Source of the DNA: Chloroflexota bacterium
Lineage (GTDB): Bacteria > Chloroflexota > Limnocylindria > QHBO01
Assembly (NCBI GenBank): GCA_013697395.1
Contig: JACCWY010000502.1
Span: forward strand, 1-14,693
DNA length: 14,693 nt
Reading direction: 5' to 3'
Shown: piece after piece, positions 1 to 5,977 of the stretch
Layout of the letters: each line of letters opens with the position of its first letter
How positions within the stretch are numbered: position 1 is the first letter of the stretch
Translations under genes and position numbers: made by a program
The notes under the pieces: model-generated
Database searches by the model: none
What the model saw: the letters and a program-made list of their open reading frames with translations, nothing else
Told to the model about the DNA's origin: nothing

Positions 1-507
1 GGGACGCTGCGCGCGCTCAATCCGCGTCCCGCCGGGCACGCGCTGGCCCCACGGTTCGCAGCCGCGCACGCCCGCCTGCTGGCCGAACGGAGCGACCCCG
101 GCAGCGCCTCGCGCCGGACGCGGGACGGCCTGTGGGTCCTCGAGCGGTCCATCCATCCCGGCGCGTCGGCCTGGCTCTTCGACGACCTGCCGCCGGCACG
201 CATCGACGCGCTGGGCCTCGAGGCGCTGGCCGTCACCCTTCGTGCGCTCCTCCGTCGTCGGGCTGCCGAGCCGGCGGGCGCGCGGGGCATGCCGAAGACC
301 CAACCGTCGACCGGCGATCCGATGCGCGACACGCTGCTGGCGGTGGCACGCGCGAACGGGCGGATCGCGCCGGCGGCACGAACCCTCGGCGTCCATCGCA
401 ACACGGTGCTGTACCGGCTGCGACGGGCGCAGGCCGAGCTCGGGATCGATCCTCGCCGGCCGGACGATGCGCTGCGTCTCCTGCGCGGGCCCGGGTCCGA
501 CGACTGA
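1..507 (+). CDS. PucR-type transcriptional regulator, C-terminal part (5' truncated)
   Basis: The reading frame is open from the first base of the window to a TGA at 505-507, leaving 168 residues without the gene's start. Residues about 110-160 match the C-terminal helix-turn-helix of the PucR/CdaR family: a recognition helix spans residues 128-142, with the TxGVHRNTVLYRLRR pattern in which the HRNT and YRLRR blocks are the family signature. This domain binds DNA; the sensing or GGDEF-like part would lie upstream and is not visible. PucR regulators control purine, nitrogen or carbon-source genes in several bacteria, so a position just before glutamine synthetase is suggestive, but a link is inference. 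The first 90 residues have no recognisable domain. The HTH assignment is firm; ligand and targets are unknown. Confidence 0.8.
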   Translation, partial: GTLRALNPRPAGHALAPRFAAAHARLLAERSDPGSASRRTRDGLWVLERSIHPGASAWLFDDLPPARIDALGLEALAVTLRALLRRRAAEPAGARGMPKTQPSTGDPMRDTLLAVARANGRIAPAARTLGVHRNTVLYRLRRAQAELGIDPRRPDDALRLLRGPGSDD

Positions 508-512
508 TCGAT

Positions 513-529
513 TTGTGCGAGCTGCACAA
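513..529. promoter_or_regulatory. Inverted repeat, candidate operator upstream of glnA
   Basis: TTGTGC (513-518) and GCACAA (524-529) are perfect 6-bp inverted arms around a 5-bp spacer, 6 nt after the regulator's stop codon and about 55 bp ahead of the possible glnA -10 box. Size and symmetry fit a dimeric regulator's binding site. It could instead be a small RNA hairpin, but there is no T-tract to make it a terminator. It does not match the CRP spacing (TGTG-N8-CACA), being one base shorter. Confidence 0.4.
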
Positions 530-582
530 GCCTCGATGGTCCCCAGCGACCGCATCGGTCCATCCGGCGGAGCGCTGCGCGG

Positions 583-588
583 TACGCT
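583..588 (+). promoter_or_regulatory. Possible -10 element for glnA (TACGCT)
   Basis: TACGCT fits the TAnnnT form of a -10 box and lies 39 nt before the glnA ATG, inside the only sizeable gap of the left end. No convincing -35 hexamer is seen. This is weaker than the other -10 candidates in the window because the match is only to the two conserved ends. Confidence 0.3.
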
Positions 589-627
589 GATCGGCGACCC
601 CATTTCGTCCACCGCACGAGGTTCTCC

Positions 628-1995
628 ATGGCCACGACCAAGCTCGCCGATGCCCTCAAGCTGGCGGAGGATCGCAACCTGCGCTTCGTCAGCCTCCAGT
701 TCACCGACATCGTTGGCCAGGTGAAGAGCGTCCAGGTCCCGATGCATCAGCTGGAGGAGGCGGTCGAGCACGGCAAGTGGTTCGACGGCTCGAGCATCGA
801 GGGCTTCACCCGCATCGCCGAGTCGGACATGTTCCTCGTCCCGGACCTGTCGACATTCAGCCCGATCCCGTGGGAGCCCGGCATCGGCCCCGACGGCAAG
901 GGAAAGCTGCACACCGGCAGCGCGCGCGTCATCTGCGACGTGTACACACCCGACGGCGACCCGTTCCCGGGGGACCCACGTGGCGTGCTGCGGCGCCAGC
1001 TGGATCGGGCCAAGAAGCTCGGATTCACGCTCAACACGGGGCCGGAGCTCGAGTTCTTTCTGCTCAGCCGCTCGAACGGGCGCGTCGAGCCGCTACCACA
1101 CGACGCGGCCGGCTACTTCGACCTGTCCGAGGATCTCGGCACCGAGGTCCGCAAGGAGATGATGAACGCGCTCGAGGAGTTCGGGATCAGGGTCGAGACG
1201 GCGCACCACGAGGTCGCCACCGGGCAGCACGAGATCGACTTCGAGTACGCCGATGCGCTGCGCACCGCCGACAACGCCGTCACCTTCAAGACGACGCTCA
1301 AGGCGGTGGCGGCGTCGAAGGGCCTGTACGCGACCTTCATGCCGAAGCCGTTCTTCGGCATCAACGGCTCCGGGATGCACACCCACATGAGCCTGTGGGA
1401 CGACAAGAAGGGCCGGAACGCGTTCAGCGATCCGAAGGATCCCTATGGGCTGTCGGACCTCGCGCGCAGCTACATTGCCGGTGTGCTGGATCACGCTCGC
1501 GGGATGATCGCCGTCCTCGCGCCACTCGTGAACAGCTACAAGCGACTGGTGCCCGGCTACGAGGCACCGGTCTACATCGGCTGGGCGCGAATCAACCGCT
1601 CGGCGCTGATCCGCATCCCGCAGAGCAGCAAGGGGCAGTACAACTCGGTGCGCATCGAGCTGCGCTGCGCCGACCCCTCATCGAACCCGTACCTGGCTTT
1701 CGCCGCGATGCTGGCCGCCGGCCTCGACGGTGTCGAGCGCAAACTGACCCCGCCCGATCCGGTGGAGGAGAACCTCTATCATTTCGACGCCGCCAAGCTC
1801 GAGAGTCGCAAGATCAAGCAGCTGCCTGGCACGCTGCGCGAGGCGATCGACGAGCTCAAGGCCGACCGGGTCATCGCCGACGCGCTCGGCGAGCACATCT
1901 TCGAGCGTTTCGTCGAGGCCAAGACCGAGGAATGGGACGAGTACCGGATGCAGGTCAGCGCCTGGGAGGTCGATCGCTACCTGGAGGCCTTCTAG
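628..1995 (+). CDS. glnA: Glutamine synthetase, type I (GS-I alpha-like)
   Basis: Cytoplasmic enzyme that condenses ammonia with glutamate using ATP to give glutamine, the central step of nitrogen assimilation. The 455-residue product has the full GS-I architecture: beta-grasp N-domain with FDGSSIEGF (52-60), the metal-binding GPELEFF segment (138-144), HHEVATGQHEID, the ATP-site NGSGMHTH (246-253), the glutamate flap NSYKRLVPGYEAP (302-314, with E312), and RIELR (342-346). Length and sequence resemble the Bacillus/Thermotoga GS-I alpha group rather than the longer, adenylylated GS-I beta group. A Tyr (Y384, in ENLYHF) sits near the beta-type modification site, but the surrounding motif is not that of adenylylated enzymes. 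ATG is chosen because GAGG (618-621) precedes it by 6 nt and the N-terminus aligns with the family. The next gene's frame overlaps or abuts the 3' end. Identification is near certain. Confidence 0.97.
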   Translation: MATTKLADALKLAEDRNLRFVSLQFTDIVGQVKSVQVPMHQLEEAVEHGKWFDGSSIEGFTRIAESDMFLVPDLSTFSPIPWEPGIGPDGKGKLHTGSARVICDVYTPDGDPFPGDPRGVLRRQLDRAKKLGFTLNTGPELEFFLLSRSNGRVEPLPHDAAGYFDLSEDLGTEVRKEMMNALEEFGIRVETAHHEVATGQHEIDFEYADALRTADNAVTFKTTLKAVAASKGLYATFMPKPFFGINGSGMHTHMSLWDDKKGRNAFSDPKDPYGLSDLARSYIAGVLDHARGMIAVLAPLVNSYKRLVPGYEAPVYIGWARINRSALIRIPQSSKGQYNSVRIELRCADPSSNPYLAFAAMLAAGLDGVERKLTPPDPVEENLYHFDAAKLESRKIKQLPGTLREAIDELKADRVIADALGEHIFERFVEAKTEEWDEYRMQVSAWEVDRYLEAF

Positions 1996-2897
1996 GTCCC
2001 TCCATCATCGTCCTGACCCGCATCTGGCCGACGCCCGAGCGGCCCAGCCTCGGCACCTACGTGCGAGACCGGGCTCGCGGAGTCGCCGGACTGCGGGTCG
2101 TCCGCCCGCGCTCGGGCCGTGCACCGTGGCCGCTGCTCTACGCGCTGCTCCTGCTCGACGCGCTCGTCATGCGCGGGCCGGTGCTCGGCGTCGAGGCGCA
2201 CATGGTCGTGCCGACCGGATTGGTCGGCCTCGTCGTTGCGCGCCTGCGCCGCGTGCCCTTGGTGGTCTACGCCCACGGCGGAGACGTTCGAGACTGGCGG
2301 CGCAGGCCGGCGCCGATCCGCTGGCTGCTGCGCCTCGTCGTTCGACGCGCGGAGCGGATCGTGACGAACTCGGACGACACCGCGCGACACGTCCGTGAGC
2401 TGGGCGGGGCGCCGATCATCGCTCCGCCGGGCGTCGACCTGCAGCGCTTCAGGCCAACGCCGCGCCCTGCGCAGCCGCGCGTCCTCTATCTCGGCGGCCG
2501 GAACCACCGCAAGGGGTACGACGTGGCGGCCGAGCTGGCCGACACCCTGGTCGGCCCTGGGCTGCGCGACGTGGAGCCGGGCGAGGTACCGCAGCTCATG
2601 GCCGCCCACACCGTCGTCCTCGTGCCGTCCGTCGCGGAACCCTTCGGGCTGGTGGCAGTCGAGGCGATCGCCAGTGGCAGGTGGGTCGTGGCGAGCGACG
2701 TCGGCGGCCTGCGAGATATCGTGATCGACGGCGTCAACGGCACGCTCGTGGCCGACGGAGACTTCGCCGGTGCGCTCGCGCGGGTGCCGGACTACGACCC
2801 CGGCGTCGTGGCCGCCACTGCCGCCCCGTTCGGCCTCGATCGTTCGCAGGCTGCGATGGCGCGGATCTGGGATGAGGTGCTCGCCGAACGCGCGTGA
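1932..2897 (+). CDS. Compact GT4-like glycosyltransferase (paralogue A)
   Basis: GT-B fold sugar transferase that probably adds a nucleotide-activated sugar to a lipid-linked or surface glycan on the cytoplasmic side of the membrane. The homologous part begins with the first Rossmann strand at about 2004 (IIVLTRIWPTP). It continues through YAHGGDVR, IAPPGVD, VLYLGGRN-RKG and the retaining-GT EX7E motif (E236 and E244 in the 1932 numbering), then DVGGLRDIVIDGVNG, the nucleotide-sugar binding end. It is short for a GT4 enzyme: between RKG and the VLVPS strand there are only about 40 residues, so a strand-helix unit of the C-domain seems lost or compressed. The start is uncertain. The only canonical codon that keeps the first strand is ATG 1932, inside glnA, with poorly spaced Shine-Dalgarno (SD) bases; GTG 2061 would delete the strand; ATC 2004/2007 would be non-canonical. 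It is closely related to the gene at 7499, especially in the C-terminal half. Donor and acceptor are unknown. Confidence 0.82.
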   Translation: MGRVPDAGQRLGGRSLPGGLLGPSIIVLTRIWPTPERPSLGTYVRDRARGVAGLRVVRPRSGRAPWPLLYALLLLDALVMRGPVLGVEAHMVVPTGLVGLVVARLRRVPLVVYAHGGDVRDWRRRPAPIRWLLRLVVRRAERIVTNSDDTARHVRELGGAPIIAPPGVDLQRFRPTPRPAQPRVLYLGGRNHRKGYDVAAELADTLVGPGLRDVEPGEVPQLMAAHTVVLVPSVAEPFGLVAVEAIASGRWVVASDVGGLRDIVIDGVNGTLVADGDFAGALARVPDYDPGVVAATAAPFGLDRSQAAMARIWDEVLAERA

Positions 2898-2926
2898 CGC
2901 GGTCAGCCGCGCTCCTCGCGGTCGGC

Positions 2927-2932
2927 CATACT
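2927..2932 (+). promoter_or_regulatory. Candidate -10 element (CATACT) before the PIG-L gene
   Basis: CATACT lies in the gap after the first glycosyltransferase, 21 nt before the chosen TTG start and 9 nt before the SD. It is embedded in TCGGCCATACTGCG (2922-2935), a 14-mer that occurs identically before the pyrophosphatase gene on the other strand. It suggests that the deacetylase has its own promoter. No -35 hexamer is evident. Confidence 0.45.
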
Positions 2933-2941
2933 GCGCTGACG

Positions 2942-2948
2942 AAGGAGG
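2942..2948 (+). promoter_or_regulatory. Strong Shine-Dalgarno that decides a TTG start
   Basis: AAGGAGG, a full anti-SD complement, is followed after 5 nt by TTG at 2954. It is the best ribosome-binding site in the window. It argues for the TTG rather than the upstream in-frame GTG at 2894, which overlaps the preceding stop codon as GTGA but has no SD. Confidence 0.75.
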
Positions 2949-2953
2949 CACGC

Positions 2954-3589
2954 TTGCTCCAGCTCGGTTCCAGGGCGCTCGTCCTGGGCGCTCACATCGA
3001 CGACGAGTTCGGCTGCGCCGGCACGATCGTGCGTCTCGTAGAAGAGGGCATCGAGGTGCACATCGCCGCGTTCTCGCCTGCCGCCGCGTCGGTGCCGGAG
3101 GGCTTCGCGCCCGACGTCCTCACCCACGAGGTGCTGGATGCGCTCGCCGTCCTTGGCATACCGCGCGAGCGCTTCCAGCAGTTCGACTTTCCGGTCCGGC
3201 ACTTCCCCGCGCACCGGCAGGAGATCCTCGAGGAGCTCGTCCGCCTTCGCCAGGACATTCAGCCCGACCTCGTCCTCGTGCCGGCCATGGGTGACATTCA
3301 CCAGGACCACGGCGTGATGGCGCGGGAGGGCCTGCGGGCGTTCAAGCACGTGACGGTCCTCGGCTACGAGATGCCGATGAACACCGTCACCTTCGAGCAC
3401 TCCTGCTTCGTCCGGCTCGAGGAACGGCACCTCGAGGCCAAGCTGGCGCACGCGGCGGTGTATCGATCCCAGGCCTGGCGGCCGTACTTCGCCCCCGACG
3501 CGATCCGGTCGCTCGCCACCGTGCGTGGGCTGCAGATCAACCAGCCGGCCGCAGAGGCGTTCGAGGTCATTCGGATGGCTATCATCTAG
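2954..3589 (+). CDS. PIG-L/LmbE family N-acetyl-sugar deacetylase
   Basis: Zinc-dependent amidohydrolase family that removes N-acetyl groups from GlcNAc-type sugars (relatives are MshB, BshB and GlcNAc-PI deacetylase). Starting at TTG 2954 the protein has 211 residues, normal for the family. The zinc and catalytic motif AHPDDE appears as AHIDDE (residues 13-18), with Ile for the usual Pro but both Asp residues and the His kept. The second zinc motif HxDH is present as HQDH (116-119). No signal peptide or membrane segment is seen, so it is cytoplasmic. The position between glycosyltransferases suggests it de-N-acetylates a nucleotide sugar or a lipid-linked sugar while the glycan is built, possibly exposing an amine for the acyltransferase encoded next. 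Mycothiol or bacillithiol synthesis is a less likely role because no partner genes are present. A longer form from GTG 2894 would add 20 non-conserved residues. Confidence 0.88.
   Translation: MLQLGSRALVLGAHIDDEFGCAGTIVRLVEEGIEVHIAAFSPAAASVPEGFAPDVLTHEVLDALAVLGIPRERFQQFDFPVRHFPAHRQEILEELVRLRQDIQPDLVLVPAMGDIHQDHGVMAREGLRAFKHVTVLGYEMPMNTVTFEHSCFVRLEERHLEAKLAHAAVYRSQAWRPYFAPDAIRSLATVRGLQINQPAAEAFEVIRMAII
3580..3585 (+). promoter_or_regulatory. Candidate -10 element (TATCAT) 8 nt before a start
   Basis: TATCAT overlaps the last codons of the PIG-L gene and ends 8 nt before the ATG at 3594, the spacing expected for a leaderless transcript. No SD-like sequence is present between the two genes. This supports an internal promoter, but coding constraint on the same bases weakens the case. 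Confidence 0.35.
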
Positions 3590-3593
3590 CCCG

Positions 3594-4727
3594 ATGAGCG
3601 TGCCGCTGCCGCCGGACTGCGAGGTGGGTCCGGACGTCGAGATCGAGGCCGCCCAGATCGAGGTCGGCCCGGGCTGCCGCATCGGGATCTCGGATGGCGA
3701 CGACTTCCGCACCCCTCCCGGCGTCCGCATCAGGGTCCGCCGCCTCGTACTGGGAGCTGGCGTCCAGATCGGCCGCAGCGTCCGCATCGAGGGTGGTGAG
3801 ATCCGCCTCGACGACGGCGTTCGCGTCCTGCGCCATTCGACGATCAACGTGGCGGAGGAGCTCCACATCGGCGCGGGCGGCACTCTGGGGGAGTCGTGCG
3901 AGATCTCGGGTCGCCGCGTGCGGATCGGACAGGAGCTGTGGATGCTGCCGGGGGCCAAGATCGGCGGTGGTTCGGCATTCGAGCGCGACTCGCTGCTTGA
4001 CGCCGGCCACTTCCTCCACCTCGGGGTGCAGTCGCTCGTCAACACCGCGCGCCCGGTGCGCATCGGCAATGAGGTCGGCCTCGGAACGCGAACGAGCATC
4101 TACACCCACGGCGCCTACCCGTCGCGCCTCATGGGGTTCCCGGTCGCGTTCGACGGCGTCGAGATCGGCGACCACACCTGGGTGCCGGGGGCGGTCATCA
4201 ACCCGGGCGTCCGCATCGGCCGCAACTGCGTCATCGGCGTGAACTCTCTCGTCAGCGGCGACATCCCCGACGGCGCCCTGGCCGCGGGCTCCCCGGCGAA
4301 GGTGATCAAGGAAGGCGCGTACCCCCGGCCCCTGTCACCGGAGGGCCGGCGTGCGTTCTTCACCGAGTTCCTCGATGGGTATGCCCGGATCCTCGGAACC
4401 GATGACCGGACCGAGGCCGCGGACGGTCGCGTGCAGCTGCGCGCCGAAGGAACGCGGTACGTCGCCGTCTTCGGGGATGGCGTCGGAGAGGCGGGCGACG
4501 CCCAGGCCGGCGGCGAGCGGACGGTTCTCATCGGCGACGCACCCGCCGCCGACGGCGATGGGGTCACGGTCCTCGACACGGGCGCCCGACGCGCGCGGGG
4601 GGTGGCCGACGCCGCCAGCGACCGCCTCACGAACGAGCTGCGGCGCCACGGCATCCGCTTCTACTCACGGCCGCGCGACGGCCGCTACGTCGACTGGGGT
4701 GAGCCGGCTCCGTTCCTGCTCCCGTGA
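3594..4727 (+). CDS. Left-handed beta-helix (hexapeptide) acyltransferase with C-terminal extension
   Basis: Likely O- or N-acyltransferase acting on a sugar with an acyl-CoA donor. Residues 1 to about 240 of 377 are repeated hexapeptides of the [LIV]-G-x-x-x-x type (for example VEIGDHTWVPGAVINPGVRIG and RIGRNCVIGVNSLV), which fold into a trimeric beta-helix. A loop with SIYTHGAYPSRL (His172) resembles the catalytic loop of maltose/galactoside acetyltransferases, and the AAGSPAKVI end motif (230-238) is diagnostic of this group. Residues about 245-377 form an extra region that I do not recognise: a helix (RRAFFTEFLDGYARIL), then an alpha/beta-looking part ending RRHGIRFYSRPRDGRYVDW. The gene starts 4 nt after the deacetylase stop and overlaps the next glycosyltransferase by GTGA. 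That order fits deacetylation followed by re-acylation of the same sugar, which is inference. Start ATG 3594 is the first after the upstream stop and begins the repeat. Confidence 0.88.
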   Translation: MSVPLPPDCEVGPDVEIEAAQIEVGPGCRIGISDGDDFRTPPGVRIRVRRLVLGAGVQIGRSVRIEGGEIRLDDGVRVLRHSTINVAEELHIGAGGTLGESCEISGRRVRIGQELWMLPGAKIGGGSAFERDSLLDAGHFLHLGVQSLVNTARPVRIGNEVGLGTRTSIYTHGAYPSRLMGFPVAFDGVEIGDHTWVPGAVINPGVRIGRNCVIGVNSLVSGDIPDGALAAGSPAKVIKEGAYPRPLSPEGRRAFFTEFLDGYARILGTDDRTEAADGRVQLRAEGTRYVAVFGDGVGEAGDAQAGGERTVLIGDAPAADGDGVTVLDTGARRARGVADAASDRLTNELRRHGIRFYSRPRDGRYVDWGEPAPFLLP

Positions 4728-5977
4728 CGGACGGCCGGCCCACGCGGGTCACCATGCTGCTCCGGAACCCGTACACCCACGACACGCGCGTGGAGAAGGA
4801 GGCGCGCTCGCTGCGCGACGCCGGGTACGCGGTCACGATCGTGGCCGACGGCGACGAAGCGCTACCCGCGCGCGAGACGAAGGACGGGGTCGCCGTCTGG
4901 CGCATCCCGCGCCTGGGACGGCGCATCCCCGTGCTCCGCTACCTCCGGCATCGTCGCAACCTCATGCGTGCGGTCGAGGCGACGCAACCGGACATCATTC
5001 ACGCCCACGACTCCGAGACGCTCGAGCCCGTCGGCCGGCTCGCGCGACGGCTGGGCGTCCCCTTCGTGTACGACGCGCACGACCTGTGGCTGGGGCGCAT
5101 CTTCCGCGACCGCTCTCGCCTGAACCTGGCGCTGTTCAAGGCGTACTACCGCTGGGTCGAGCGCACGTTCCTTCCTCGCGCCGCGGGCTGGGTGACCGTC
5201 AGCGGGCCGATCGCCCGACACCTGGAGCGCGAGTACGGCATCGGTCCGGTCGGCGTGGTCGCGAACGTCCCGGAGCGGCCCACCGGGCCGCCCGAGGTGC
5301 GCGATCTGAAGACGCTGCCGGGCGCGGAGCGACTGCCGCCAGGCGTGCCGATCGTCCTCTACCTGGGCCGGGTCATCTCGGGGCGAGGGGTCGACGAGCT
5401 GGTGGCCGCCCTGCCGATGGTTGATGCCGGCGCGCACCTCGTCTTCCTGGGAGGCGGCGCCCACGCACCGGTCATCGCGGCCCAGGCGCGGCGGCTCGGC
5501 GTGGCCGATCGGCTTCACGTCCTGCCGCTCGTGCCCCCCGACGATGTGATTCCCTATGCCGCATCCGCCACAATCGGGGTCTCCGCCGCGGTGCCGACCT
5601 GCCTGAACTACATCTACTCGCTGCCGAACAAGCTCTTCCAGCCGATGGCGGCCGGCCTGCCCGTCGTGGCAAGCAACTTTCCCCAGGTCGTCGAGGTCGT
5701 CGACGACCACGACGCCGGCATCACCGTCGACATGACGGATCCGGCCGCGATCGCCGCCGCCCTGAACGAGCTGCTCGCCGATCCGGAGCGCGCGCGGCGG
5801 ATGGGAGCCAACGCGCGTCGCGCGATCCAGGACCGGTTCAACTGGGACGTCGCCGGCGGCACCCTGGTCGAGACGTACCAGCGCATCCGTCCACCCGACC
5901 GCGGGCGAGGAGGCGAGGCGGCTAGTGCCGGCGACGCCCGAGCGCGCCCAGCGCCGAGAGGCTCCCAACCGGGATGA
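4724..5977 (+). CDS. GT4-type glycosyltransferase
   Basis: GT-B glycosyltransferase of 417 residues. The N-domain begins VTMLLRNPYTHDTRVEKEA, the usual first strand and phosphate-contact loop of GT4 enzymes, and continues with DIIHAHD and VYDAHDLW. The C-domain has VLYLGRVISGRGVDEL, then LVFLGGGAH, LPNKLFQPMAAGLPVVAS and a final helix ending in FNWD. At the place where the second Glu of EX7E usually stands (KLFE) this protein has Gln306, so catalysis or donor choice may differ. The last 30 residues are Pro/Arg/Gly-rich and overlap the 3' end of the convergent flippase gene. The GTG start overlaps the previous stop as GTGA, typical of translational coupling; the next ATG (4754) would cut into the first strand. 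It probably adds a sugar to the same lipid-linked glycan that the neighbouring enzymes modify. Specificity cannot be read from sequence. Confidence 0.88.
   Translation: MTDGRPTRVTMLLRNPYTHDTRVEKEARSLRDAGYAVTIVADGDEALPARETKDGVAVWRIPRLGRRIPVLRYLRHRRNLMRAVEATQPDIIHAHDSETLEPVGRLARRLGVPFVYDAHDLWLGRIFRDRSRLNLALFKAYYRWVERTFLPRAAGWVTVSGPIARHLEREYGIGPVGVVANVPERPTGPPEVRDLKTLPGAERLPPGVPIVLYLGRVISGRGVDELVAALPMVDAGAHLVFLGGGAHAPVIAAQARRLGVADRLHVLPLVPPDDVIPYAASATIGVSAAVPTCLNYIYSLPNKLFQPMAAGLPVVASNFPQVVEVVDDHDAGITVDMTDPAAIAAALNELLADPERARRMGANARRAIQDRFNWDVAGGTLVETYQRIRPPDRGRGGEAASAGDARARPAPRGSQPG

Noticed and set aside
777..1931. Long plus-strand frame running through glnA and joined to the first glycosyltransferase
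   Set aside because: It is an Arg/Ala-rich out-of-frame shadow of glnA; only the part from about 2004 has glycosyltransferase homology.
1980..2003. Programmed frameshift joining glnA to the glycosyltransferase
   Set aside because: The glycosyltransferase frame is offset from glnA and open across its stop, but no slippery heptamer or stem is visible and a glnA-GT fusion has no functional sense.
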